NCBI GenBank assembly: GCA_001687465.1 | Contig: LVLI01000373.1 | Span: 1 to 37,986, forward strand | Direction: 5' to 3' | Origin: Halocafeteria seosinensis | Taxonomy: Eukaryota > Sar > Bigyra > Bicosoecida | DNA length: 37,986 nucleotides | Shown: one piece after another, positions 11,737-21,147 of the stretch | Position numbering within the stretch: position 1 is the first letter of the stretch | Layout of the letters: every line of letters starts with the position of its first letter | Notes under the pieces: model-generated | The model's input: the letters and a program-made list of their open reading frames with translations, nothing else | The model's database searches: none | Told to the model about the DNA's origin: nothing | Made by a program: the position numbers and the translations under genes

Positions 11737-12227
11737 TTTCATGGGGTTTGGGCACGTTCTGTGTTTTCTTCAAGACTTGCCAAACCAACACGCTATGAAT
11801 AGAGGTAGAATCCCAAACGCACCCATGCGAAACTAGCATTAATACAAACCAATCAGACACAGTTTTTCGACCGAGTTTTCAGAGTGTCCTCTCACCTTTA
11901 TATTTTCGATTCCGAAATTGTCAAGAATGACGTTTCTGAGAGGCTATCATACCTTAGAAAGTACGTGAGAAACGGTGTAGAGACGCAGGTTCGATATCTA
12001 CGCGTCGGAGGAAACAGCGAACTCGGTAGTGTTCCAAGCATTCCACGTTATAACCTTCGGGAATTTGGAAACAACCAGTAATGGGAAATTGCATACGGTG
12101 TGGTATTTATCCAGCTCACGGTGGAGTCCGTCCTATTGATGGTGCAGCCGCGAGTACCGACGGTTGATTACGACTACCCTGCTATCGCTACCTCACTATT
12201 GTGGGTACCAATGTCGGTTTGCATGGA
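11737..12227. other. Convergent 3' spacer
   Basis: The 491 bp between the stop of the GDPD gene (+) and the stop of the GLUG receptor-like gene (-) should hold both 3' ends. Two short open frames without domains (11884-12081 and 12100-12300) are not supported as genes. Confidence 0.5.
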
Positions 12228-15200
12228 CTACTGCAAAATAGGGTTCTTGACATCCGTTTTCCCCTCCGTATCTGGTGGCCTATCATCCTCAGCGTGCTGA
12301 CTTTTGCAGATACCTAGATGTTTCATCGTACTCTTAAGATTTGACGTCGCTGGTGAAAGCTTCAAACATGTGCCCTCGCGGGAAACCGTTGTAAATGCTC
12401 CTTTTAGCGATCTCAGGAGCCCATAAACGATGCTGGCAATGATGACAAACTGGATAGTCATGATGACTACTGCAAGTGCGTGTTTCTCCTTTGAGTTCTT
12501 CACGAACCTGCTAACTATGCCCAACATGGCAGTGCCCGCACCAGCCAAAGTTTTGGTTATTTCCAACGAATTCAGAGGAGTCTCAAACTTGTAAGGTCTC
12601 ATCATTGCACAAATAATTATAGATAACAAGAAGACCACGGTCACGAACAACGTTCGTTGCACAGTGGATCCAAGGAAAAACACGATGATTAAAACAAGTG
12701 TTCGTCGCAAAATTACTATAGCAGGCCAGAGGTATCCACGCTTACGGAGGCGAAATCCAGCGACAGTACTAAGGAAGTCCATTTTTTGCTGCGTATTGTC
12801 GACATTTTTATTCGCCCACAGTAAGTACGTCACCATCAGCATTGGGAAACCAAATACAATCAAGACAAGAGTGATTCCTCCAACAACTGCCAGAACAGTG
12901 TAACTGTCAGAGGACGTCTCCACATCCAGCGAAGCTCTAAGGCGTTGGCTGCCATATACGTCCTTCGGATACACATTGAATATATCGACGACCGTCGAGG
13001 ACACCCCCGTATGCAGAAGACCTACTAGAGAGAGTAGAGGTGGCATAGATTTTCGAACTGCATGCCTCCACCGCGGTCTAGACTTCTTGCACCATGTCGC
13101 GACGAGTTGTACCAATAGGGATCCGATAACGACAATCCAAGGAGACATAGCGGACAGTATAGCGTTCTCGAAGAACCCAAACCGCGTTATGCAACGGAAC
13201 GAATTGGCTTGTGTCGGGCTAATAAGTGCCAGCTCCGATAACTCGTGGAACCAAGCAAAATTGCCAAAGAAGGGATTGGAAGGTAGCTCTGAAACCAATG
13301 CTGAAAGCTGAAGATAATCGAACAACAAAATCACGTAGAGGACAAATTCCATGGTAAGATCCATCTTCCTTTTTGTCAAGAGCGAAGACTCGAGAATGTC
13401 AGCATTCTTATTGGAACTGTATTCGTACCTCGTTTCTGCCCATTCCGCAACAATACTGCGCTTGTTATCCACCTGTTTATTCAGGTTAAGAGGATTGTAA
13501 GACAGTGAGAAGCTTCCATCAGGACACTCGCTGTTGCTGGTAGCTCCTTCGTGCTGACTGTTAGGATTGCCGCTTGGCGCAGTATAATCCTTCGAATGGG
13601 CAAGATTAAGTCCCACCAGTACCAGGAGCAGAAACAAGACAGCGAAAGATACGATTATCACATTCTCTTTCTGATTTTTACAAAGCAGACACGTATCCTC
13701 CCCCTTGACGTATCGCTCGGTGCAAACAGCGCACAGCGGTCCAGTGTGGCCCTCATTGCATGTGGTGTCAAAACTTGTACTATTGACGCTACAGACCAAG
13801 GAGGGATTACACGGGTGCATTCTCACGCCCTTACCGTTGGTGAGAAAACGTTGCATCCTCATCTTTACACTCTCATTTGAAGGGTAAATTGGACTGTATG
13901 TGGCACACATCTCGCACCAAAATCCATCTTTCATCCGCAATTTCCCTTGTATGCATGTGAACCCTTGAGGTGGACAGGAAGTGCATGAGCTACTTCCTAC
14001 AGGAGCAAAAAAGTTCCGAGGACAAGGTTTACATTCCGCCACGTTGCTTGCTAAAGGTTGGCTTTCACCCTCGTCACAAGGAATACAATCCTGTTTCCTA
14101 TTGCTTTTTGAGTCAAGCTGCCTTGAGAATCCCGCCATACAAATACACTTGGAACCATCGTCGGAAACCACTTCTCGTGGTCCACACACAGGCCTTACTG
14201 TCTGGACGAGTACCGGACAGTTCCCGATAGACTGGTTGTTGATCCGCACATCGATGTAAGCTTTCCCTTCCTCCTTTAAAATGGCATCGAACGTAAACCC
14301 AGAAGTCAATACACCTCGCTTAAGCCCTGTTGGCAGTCCAAGGTGCAAAGCAGAACGTGTGAGCTCCCCGTCTTCAGGAGTTGCACTAATAGAAACAGTA
14401 GTGCTAGCAGTTGGTATCTCTGAACCTTCAAAGCGAGCGGATGCAGCTGTGTTACCGAAAATATCCACCAAATGGACAGTTAAGGGGATGGCAGTGTCTA
14501 CAGGCTTGTTGGTAGCATTGGCATCCAAATACGAATGCTCCGCTCTTGCAGCACCTGCTCGGAAGCGGGCAACAAGACCAAGGCCATGAGCGTCATTGGA
14601 GCCAGTGGAGTTGTATTGACTCCGAGTCCGAATTGACAACGTGTATCTAAAGTCAGGAGTATACGAAAGGGTATTGAACGTACCACCATCGGGATCTTCT
14701 TGTAACACTGGAGCCGGGTACTGCACCTTCGCTTTTATCCGTCTCCTTCCGTCTGCAGGGACGATAGTAGATAGTGGACTCAACCTCAACCAGTTCCCAA
14801 ACACATACTCATTCCTAGAGTAGTCCGGATGAAGTGATCGGGAGATAAAAGCATCGGAAGCTTTATCTGACCCGTTCTTGGGGATCAGTGTATATGCAAA
14901 GCTCTTTGGGCGAACAATCACCGGTTTTGTGTCGATGTTCACCACTGTCCACTCAACATGAGCTTGACCAAGCGGGGAAAGTCGAGGATGCACCAGTGCA
15001 GACGGGCATACAAATATGGAAGTGACAAGCAACTTGACCTTAAGCCAAAGCGATACCCCCTCCAAACTTGAGTCCGCATTTGCTGGGCCGTCAATTTCGC
15101 CCAAACTTCGTAATGATCGTCGTCTGGCGTTACTCTCAAATAATATCCACACTCTAAATTCACCCGAAGACGGTGCATTCTGCGGCACCATTTGTAATTC

Positions 15201-18200
15201 CAAGACCTGCTGCTGGAAGGTATAGGGAGAGAGAACACCTTCAAGAGGAAATATGTTTTTGTTTGGCTGAAGCCAGAACGACATGAGCTCATTTTTTGTG
15301 AGCTCTGCCCCTTCACTTGTAAACAGCCTAGCCCTCCATTTTATAGGCCACGCACCGTCGTTGTTCAACAGGGCCTGCCAAACGTCTGGAGACTCGCGCA
15401 TACTCATATCTGCAACCAATTGGGATTGGGGCAGACTGAGTACACCTTCGCGCACTCGCAGTGTAACGTCAACCACAAGCCTCTGTTTCCTTCTCATTTC
15501 ATGATCCAGGATATTTACAGCGATGTAAGAAACGACTGTTTCCTCCTGCATGTATGAAAGCTGGAAGAAAACGTTCGTTTTCACAGTTCTCCTTTGTGCA
15601 TCCGTCTTGCCCGCGGAAGGAAGGACTGCGATGCCTTCCAAACGCGGACCTACTGTCCAAACGAACTGCCGGTTTGGTTCCATCCACAAGAAGATGGTTC
15701 GAGACACGACCAACGAGTCGTTCCCTGATGACGCAACCAACCCCTTGTCCAAATAAATTCTTGAAGGGCTAATTGAAGAACCCTCTTGTACAGGAGTTAA
15801 GAGATTAGCGATATCAACACGAAGATTGCTTTGTGCTGAAGTGATATGTTCTTTCTGCATAGCAACTGATACTTCAATAGGCAATCTCACCATTGTAGAT
15901 GAAGTCATTCGTTCTATCAATTGAGCCTGTAAACGCAGCATTTTTGTAGAGTTAGAAACGAAATAGAGCCGAACGCGCAGCTGGCGCATTACACATGCAG
16001 AAAATGAAGCTGCTGTCCTTCCCTCGCAAGCTCGAGAATTTTCGAGCTCCGTTTCAACCTCTATCGGAAGCTCCAGATCGAGATCAGTTCCGCTAAAATC
16101 TCTGTCGCACCCGGAATACACCACAGAGTCTCCATTCGCAGTCCTCTGCTGGTACGCGCATGAAAGATCGACAGTTGGTAGAGTTCCATTAGGACTCTGA
16201 GAAGTCATGTTAATTGGCAGTGGCAAGGGAGCGTCGCTCCGACTATCATTTCGACGAAATGTAACGCTTTTTTCTGTCAATATGGTGGTGGTCACGCAAT
16301 TGAATGGGAAGCGTGCACCACAACCGGACGTTATAGCGTACTCCCCAGTTCCATTTTCATGCGCAGCAGAAACCGAGACAGAGCTGTTACTGCAAAAGGA
16401 TGAGCGTGATGCCACAGTAGATGATGTAAGGGATGCAGATTGAGAAGGCGTAGAAGTCCGTGAAAAGGTCAATGCGACAGTTACCGAAGCAGTCGTGGAA
16501 CCAGTTGTTGTAGGAGAAAATGACGTACTGCACGAACCACTTCCGGAGGCGGAGTAAGATCCCGTAGGTGTTCTCGACCCAGTAGGCTCGCGCGTTCCAG
16601 AAACAGACACTGAAATAGTTGGAGACATCGTGGCAGAAAACGATGCAGAGGCAGTGCGAGCTGGGGTGCGAGTACCAGTATGTGATGGGGACACAGAAGC
16701 TGCTGATGAAACAACAGACACTGAAATAGTTGGAGACATCGTGGCAGAAAACGATGCAGAGGCAGTGCGAGCTGGGGTGCGAGTACCAGTATGTGAGGGG
16801 GACACAGAAGCTGTTGATGAAACAACAGACACTGAAATAGTTGGAGACATCGTGGCAGAAAACGATGCGGAGGCAGTGCGAGCTGGGGTGCGAGTACCAG
16901 TATGTGAGGGGGACACAGAAGCTGTTGATGAAACAACAGACGCTGAAATAGTTGGAGACCTCGTGGCAGAAAACGATGTGGAGGCAGTGCGAGCTGGGGT
17001 GCGAGTACCAGTATGTGAGGGGGACACAGAAACTGTTGATGAAACAACAGACACTGAAATAGTTGGAGACCTCGTGGCAGAAAACGATGCGGAGGCAGTG
17101 CGAGCTGGGGTGCGAGTACCAGTATGTGAGGGGGACACAGAAACTGTTGATGAAACAACAGACACTGAAATAGTTGGAGACCTCGTGGCAGAAAACGATG
17201 CGGAGGCAGTGCGAGCTGGGGTGCGAGTACCAGTATGTGAGGGGGACACAGAAGCTGTTGACGAAGCTGATCGGGAGCTGGATAACGATGCTGTGCTAGA
17301 TCTGGAGCCCGTAGAAGATCCTGTTGGAGATCGGGTGGACGAGCCAGATATTGATGTTGATACAGAGGCGGAGCCGTACCGCGTTTGTGAGGGTGAGGAC
17401 GTTGGAGAAGAAGAAACCAGAGGGGTCCCAGAATTTGTTGCAGAAGAGGTAGAAGTCCCCGATGGAACTGTTGTTGGACTCTTTGTCATCGTTGACGTTT
17501 TGGTGAGAGTAGCACTTGGACTGGTAGTAGGAGCGATGGTTGGAGTTTGCTGAAAACGCAATAATGGTAATGCTACAGCAGATGGAACTTTCCAGATACG
17601 AGTAGACCATCGTCGCCTTCCACCAGAGTGATACAGCCGACCACGGATACTATTCAGCTCAGCTGAATTGTTTCGATTGACTGAAAGCCGCCCCTGACCT
17701 AGTCCTACCAGTGTATTCGAGTGTGTTCCATTATAGACGGAATACACGACTGACGTAATGTTCGGTATTTCTCCAATATATCCGATGATTCCTCCCGCGT
17801 CTACACCAGTCACGTTTCCTGAAGCGTAGCTGTTTGAAATCAATATACTTCCCGTACTCGAAGCAGCATATGCACCGCATATTCCGCCCGACGTGTCTCC
17901 CTTAACGTCTCCGCGACTGTAGCAGTTATCGATTTCGACCCTCCCTTTGTCGAAGCCAGCCCCGGCTCCACAGATTCCTCCGCTGTCTTCAACACCGATG
18001 GCTCCCATAGAATAGCACTGTTTTATCTTAACAAGCCCACTATCCCTGCCGGCGTCAGCAGCAACTATGCCCCCGCTGCCAACCGGAGTGTAGTACGTTG
18101 AATCCGTAGGATGTAGATCACCTGTAGAAAACGAGTGACTCACCCATACCTCACCGTCATTTATCCCCGCAGAAGGGCCGCATATTCCTCCAATGCTTCC

Positions 18201-19262
18201 GCCAACTATTTCACCTTCAGCATGGCATTTTGTGATATTTACAAATCCGTCGTTTTGTCCCGCGCGTCTTCCCAGTATACCTCCACTCCCGTCTCCAGCT
18301 AATTTACCTGTGGAGTAGCTATTGGAGATCTGAACATGACCGTGCGCCCCACACTCAGCGCCGGCAATGCCACCACCACTTGATATAGAACCCGTAGAGC
18401 CACAGGAGTCCACTCGAGCGAATTTTTGTCCCTCTTGGATAACAAATCCCGCCCCCGCACTAAGAAATCCTCCATGAACGTACACATTACGGATGGTTGG
18501 AGCACTTATAAACGAGGCGACACTTGTCTCGTTGATCGTGACGAGACCGGTAAACGAGTATATCCCCGTTAGGTTTATGTTTCGATGCTTCCCGTCAAAG
18601 GTTTCGTTGGCTTTGAGCGATATGTGATCCAGTGAAAAGTAATAGTGCTTCCACATTAGAGTGTCGCAGGTAAGTTCAAATTTGCTTTCCATTGGCCGGT
18701 AGGCAAGGCATGTTGCATTTCCGTTGATAATCTCTGGACGTAAGTCGCCACCCAAAGGCTTGAAGAAAGACATGGACAGAGTTAACTGAGGAAAACCAAG
18801 TAGAACCAGCAGTACCGTACGTATCCAGCAGGAAGTAGTTCGTCGTTGCCTAGGATACTGAAACGACTTCCCCAATAACCAATTGAAAGTACTGAATAGC
18901 ATTGGGGGATATCCCAATGTAAGGAGCAACGCAATTCCCAAAATCATCATTCTCAGAAAACTGAAGCAACAGTTCCACAGGACAGAGAACATGGAACCGA
19001 CACCAATTCTACAATGCTTCAATCTCTCAGAAAGGCTGCCGGTAGTCGGTATCAACAACACTGGGCACGGTCGAGAAGCCTCAGCCCCTGGACAACCTAG
19101 ACCGGGGATGGGAGCTTGAACAGGCAGCCAAGAAGGTGGTTTCCATGCTCCAGTATCTGGAGGGACGTCGTGTTCACTCCCGTCTACACAGTTGGAAGCG
19201 AATTGCGTGCAGAGCACCAAAACCACGATACTGTTTAGTGCGAGTGCTGGGAGAGTACCCAT
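12228..19262 (-). CDS. Giant GLUG-mucin-Cys-rich multi-pass membrane protein
   Basis: An uninterrupted reading frame of 2344 aa from the chosen ATG (19260-19262), picked because it starts a signal-peptide-like segment (MGTLPALALNSIVVLVLC). An in-frame ATG at 19316 and later Mets are alternatives, and the frame is open without ATG to 19535. Order by residue: more hydrophobic stretches near 91-127 and 145-166; GLUG-like repeats about 281-524 (SNSYSTGKL..GGI.G and variants, many Asn-X-Ser/Thr sites); a Ser/Thr/Pro mucin-like linker about 570-958 with six 37-aa repeats; beta-sandwich-like sequence to about 1688, the last part resembling a filamin-type Ig repeat (AYIDVRINNQSIGNCP); a Cys-rich ephrin-receptor/EGF-like block about 1690-1858 (CNEGHTGPLCAVCTERY); then about eight to nine membrane helices (1861-2298) and a short polar tail. 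The layout suggests a cell-surface receptor, channel or adhesion protein. The membrane part faintly recalls TRP-like or other 7TM protist families, but I cannot assign it. A paralogue of the N-terminal half lies at 26971-29349. Confidence 0.88.
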   Translation of the reverse strand: MGTLPALALNSIVVLVLCTQFASNCVDGSEHDVPPDTGAWKPPSWLPVQAPIPGLGCPGAEASRPCPVLLIPTTGSLSERLKHCRIGVGSMFSVLWNCCFSFLRMMILGIALLLTLGYPPMLFSTFNWLLGKSFQYPRQRRTTSCWIRTVLLVLLGFPQLTLSMSFFKPLGGDLRPEIINGNATCLAYRPMESKFELTCDTLMWKHYYFSLDHISLKANETFDGKHRNINLTGIYSFTGLVTINETSVASFISAPTIRNVYVHGGFLSAGAGFVIQEGQKFARVDSCGSTGSISSGGGIAGAECGAHGHVQISNSYSTGKLAGDGSGGILGRRAGQNDGFVNITKCHAEGEIVGGSIGGICGPSAGINDGEVWVSHSFSTGDLHPTDSTYYTPVGSGGIVAADAGRDSGLVKIKQCYSMGAIGVEDSGGICGAGAGFDKGRVEIDNCYSRGDVKGDTSGGICGAYAASSTGSILISNSYASGNVTGVDAGGIIGYIGEIPNITSVVYSVYNGTHSNTLVGLGQGRLSVNRNNSAELNSIRGRLYHSGGRRRWSTRIWKVPSAVALPLLRFQQTPTIAPTTSPSATLTKTSTMTKSPTTVPSGTSTSSATNSGTPLVSSSPTSSPSQTRYGSASVSTSISGSSTRSPTGSSTGSRSSTASLSSSRSASSTASVSPSHTGTRTPARTASASFSATRSPTISVSVVSSTVSVSPSHTGTRTPARTASASFSATRSPTISVSVVSSTVSVSPSHTGTRTPARTASTSFSATRSPTISASVVSSTASVSPSHTGTRTPARTASASFSATMSPTISVSVVSSTASVSPSHTGTRTPARTASASFSATMSPTISVSVVSSAASVSPSHTGTRTPARTASASFSATMSPTISVSVSGTREPTGSRTPTGSYSASGSGSCSTSFSPTTTGSTTASVTVALTFSRTSTPSQSASLTSSTVASRSSFCSNSSVSVSAAHENGTGEYAITSGCGARFPFNCVTTTILTEKSVTFRRNDSRSDAPLPLPINMTSQSPNGTLPTVDLSCAYQQRTANGDSVVYSGCDRDFSGTDLDLELPIEVETELENSRACEGRTAASFSACVMRQLRVRLYFVSNSTKMLRLQAQLIERMTSSTMVRLPIEVSVAMQKEHITSAQSNLRVDIANLLTPVQEGSSISPSRIYLDKGLVASSGNDSLVVSRTIFLWMEPNRQFVWTVGPRLEGIAVLPSAGKTDAQRRTVKTNVFFQLSYMQEETVVSYIAVNILDHEMRRKQRLVVDVTLRVREGVLSLPQSQLVADMSMRESPDVWQALLNNDGAWPIKWRARLFTSEGAELTKNELMSFWLQPNKNIFPLEGVLSPYTFQQQVLELQMVPQNAPSSGEFRVWILFESNARRRSLRSLGEIDGPANADSSLEGVSLWLKVKLLVTSIFVCPSALVHPRLSPLGQAHVEWTVVNIDTKPVIVRPKSFAYTLIPKNGSDKASDAFISRSLHPDYSRNEYVFGNWLRLSPLSTIVPADGRRRIKAKVQYPAPVLQEDPDGGTFNTLSYTPDFRYTLSIRTRSQYNSTGSNDAHGLGLVARFRAGAARAEHSYLDANATNKPVDTAIPLTVHLVDIFGNTAASARFEGSEIPTASTTVSISATPEDGELTRSALHLGLPTGLKRGVLTSGFTFDAILKEEGKAYIDVRINNQSIGNCPVLVQTVRPVCGPREVVSDDGSKCICMAGFSRQLDSKSNRKQDCIPCDEGESQPLASNVAECKPCPRNFFAPVGSSSCTSCPPQGFTCIQGKLRMKDGFWCEMCATYSPIYPSNESVKMRMQRFLTNGKGVRMHPCNPSLVCSVNSTSFDTTCNEGHTGPLCAVCTERYVKGEDTCLLCKNQKENVIIVSFAVLFLLLVLVGLNLAHSKDYTAPSGNPNSQHEGATSNSECPDGSFSLSYNPLNLNKQVDNKRSIVAEWAETRYEYSSNKNADILESSLLTKRKMDLTMEFVLYVILLFDYLQLSALVSELPSNPFFGNFAWFHELSELALISPTQANSFRCITRFGFFENAILSAMSPWIVVIGSLLVQLVATWCKKSRPRWRHAVRKSMPPLLSLVGLLHTGVSSTVVDIFNVYPKDVYGSQRLRASLDVETSSDSYTVLAVVGGITLVLIVFGFPMLMVTYLLWANKNVDNTQQKMDFLSTVAGFRLRKRGYLWPAIVILRRTLVLIIVFFLGSTVQRTLFVTVVFLLSIIICAMMRPYKFETPLNSLEITKTLAGAGTAMLGIVSRFVKNSKEKHALAVVIMTIQFVIIASIVYGLLRSLKGAFTTVSREGTCLKLSPATSNLKSTMKHLGICKSQHAEDDRPPDTEGKTDVKNPILQ
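16603..17268 (-). repeat. Six tandem 111-bp repeats (37 aa) in mucin linker
   Basis: Unit starts marked by ACAGACRCTG on the + strand lie at 16603, 16714, 16825, 16936, 17047 and 17158, so the period is exactly 111 bp. Copies are nearly identical, with a few substitutions. On the coding strand each unit gives a Ser/Thr/Pro peptide containing SPSHTGTRTPARTAS. High identity suggests recent expansion or homogenisation. Confidence 0.9.
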
Positions 19263-21000
19263 TCTCAGTTCCCGAGGTCGATGGAGGTGCACCTTCCGTA
19301 TATTGTAGAAGCCCATCCGTTCCTTTGCTGAGTATCTTGGGTGATTCAGCTTTGTACACAAATAGAATCTTTGGTGAACTCCGACATGCAGGCTTCGATG
19401 TTCGGGATGGGTTCGACCAAGAGCAAGTTGGATGAAACCGGAACTCAGAGCTGCGTAACTTGCAGTGCCTCCAGAGACTTTACACGCACCCACTGTTGCC
19501 GCTAATGCGATATCACAGCAGGAGAACAATAGCAACAGGTTCCTTCAATCCAGCTACTAGTGTCTATACTAGAGTACTATGTAGACAGAGAAGGATTTCT
19601 TTTCGCCTTTCCTTTCCCTGCCGCGGTTGAAACTTTGGTAGGAGCGAGGTCGCAGCGAAGCCAACCCAGGTTGTTTGCCTTCATTCCCTTCCCGTTTGTT
19701 TCTGCACCCCGATCGACAGGCAATATATCGCCTTCACTTAGTTGATCGAAGACGTTTTTGGACTCCAGCGTGGAAGGTCTGTCGTTGACTATTTTGCTTC
19801 TTTTGGTGACCAACATTCGTAGCGTGGTGCTTCGGTAATTCCACGTTTAGCCGTTCCACAGGCATTGGTCAGTAGTACAAGCTCTTGCCAAGCGCGAAAA
19901 GAAAAAAAGAAAACGATGGTAGGAGCCAAAAGTAGCACAGTACTGAGCGTCTTAAAATGCAATACACAGGATATACCGGCATTTTGGTTTGGGTCATCGG
20001 AAGACGGTGGTGTCCGGTCAGTACCCGGTATTCACGGCGTTCAGGAATCATTTCGTCTGGTAATAGAAAGCGTGATTCTGACCAACCTTTGTACAATGGT
20101 TCAAGAGTTGGTATTCTGAGTTCGACGGTGGTCGGGTCAAGAATCTGTATCATTCGTTTTCTATTGCGAACCCGAGAGTTGAAGGAAGTTTGAAGATAAA
20201 TACTATACAGTAAATATGGTAGCTCCACCACGTTGGCAACCTCTATTCGCCCAGAGAGTCTGGCAGAGACGCAGGAACTCCGAGTAGCTTAATTGCTACG
20301 GGGATACGTCTCAATAGTAGAGCAACGTGTAAAAAATGTTTTCTTCTAGCGCGGTCTTTATATAGCCCTTCTCCGTCTCACGAGCCAAACTACACTCTGT
20401 GTCTTCTGACGCGCAGATAATAAGCTGTTATATACAGTACTGTCCCACTCTCACACAGCGGTAATCCACAGAACGCACACTGTCGCACCGGTGGTTTTCC
20501 GCATGAATCAAAGCACAAGTAGCAGCCAAGAGTCAAGGCCCGTTTGCAGAGCCTCTCGTGGAATTAAATGCATGTGTAAATGGGAATAAACGGAATTCTC
20601 AGTCAGTGCTCCATGCACATCTGCCCAGTCGTGTGCTCCTGCTTCCTCGCCAAAGCGAGCTTTGCGCCGTTATTGGGCACTTGTTCGAGATCAACTTCAT
20701 TCTGAATGTTCTTCCAGTGTCCTGGTGTTATGTAAATCCCAAGTCCACAGTGTACAAGTGTGTATTACGTAGTACTGGTAAATGTGTGTAAGCCGTACAG
20801 TATGATGAATGGAACAGTTCATACATATGTTAACAGAATGCGAGGGGAATCGTTCGCTTAGTGGGCCTTGCAGGGACTCTATCGGAGGATTTCTTTGAAT
20901 CGAACTCTTGTTGCGTATTGTAAGTTTAGGAGTAAATATACCGTAACTTCTCGGCTTGTAGAAGTTCAGACTTCCACTGCCCGGGCCCGGCAAGGCGAGA

Positions 21001-21058
21001 TCCGGGCCGAGAGCCCGGACGACCGTTGACGAGAGCTGCGTCGAGCCTTCTCGAGGCT
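21001..21058. repeat. Two GC-rich hairpins upstream of NHL gene
   Basis: TCCGGGC-CGAGA-GCCCGGA (21001-21019) is a perfect 7-bp stem with a 5-nt loop. AGCCT-TCTCG-AGGCT (21044-21058) is a perfect 5-bp stem with a 5-nt loop. They sit directly before a TATA-like box, in the presumed promoter. Confidence 0.5.
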
Positions 21059-21059
21059 G

Positions 21060-21066
21060 TATAAAG
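21060..21066 (+). promoter_or_regulatory. TATA-like box of NHL gene
   Basis: TATAAAG lies 82 bp upstream of the ATG at 21148. That position suits a core promoter with a short 5' UTR. The sequence match is the only evidence. Confidence 0.4.
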
Positions 21067-21147
21067 TGTTTACACGAATGGATTTGAGGTTAGATTGGTT
21101 TATTCAATGCGGCTGAGTGCGCCGCAGACGACAGCGTTGAAAGGGAA

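Larger units (their letters stand above)
19317..21147. promoter_or_regulatory. Divergent spacer between GLUG gene and NHL gene
   Basis: This 1.8 kb separates a minus-strand and a plus-strand gene and so probably holds two promoters. Several overlapping short frames (for example minus 19869-20231) have no recognisable domain. AT-rich TTTATATAG near 20357 and TATAAAG at 21060-21066 are TATA-like. The rest is featureless apart from two GC-rich hairpins near 21.0 kb. Confidence 0.45.

Noticed and set aside
16630-17553. 307-codon plus-strand frame opposite the mucin repeats
   Set aside because: It exists because the 111-bp unit is free of stops on both strands; the start is not special and the peptide is only the mirror of the repeat. 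The minus-strand frame belongs to a long domain-bearing protein.
19869-20231. 120-codon minus-strand frame in the divergent spacer
   Set aside because: No domain, no repeat or homology to other genes here, and it overlaps equally open plus-strand frames.
20861-20940. tRNA-like T-arm (GAATCGAACTC region) on the minus strand
   Set aside because: The flanking bases do not form a T-stem and no acceptor or anticodon arms are found.
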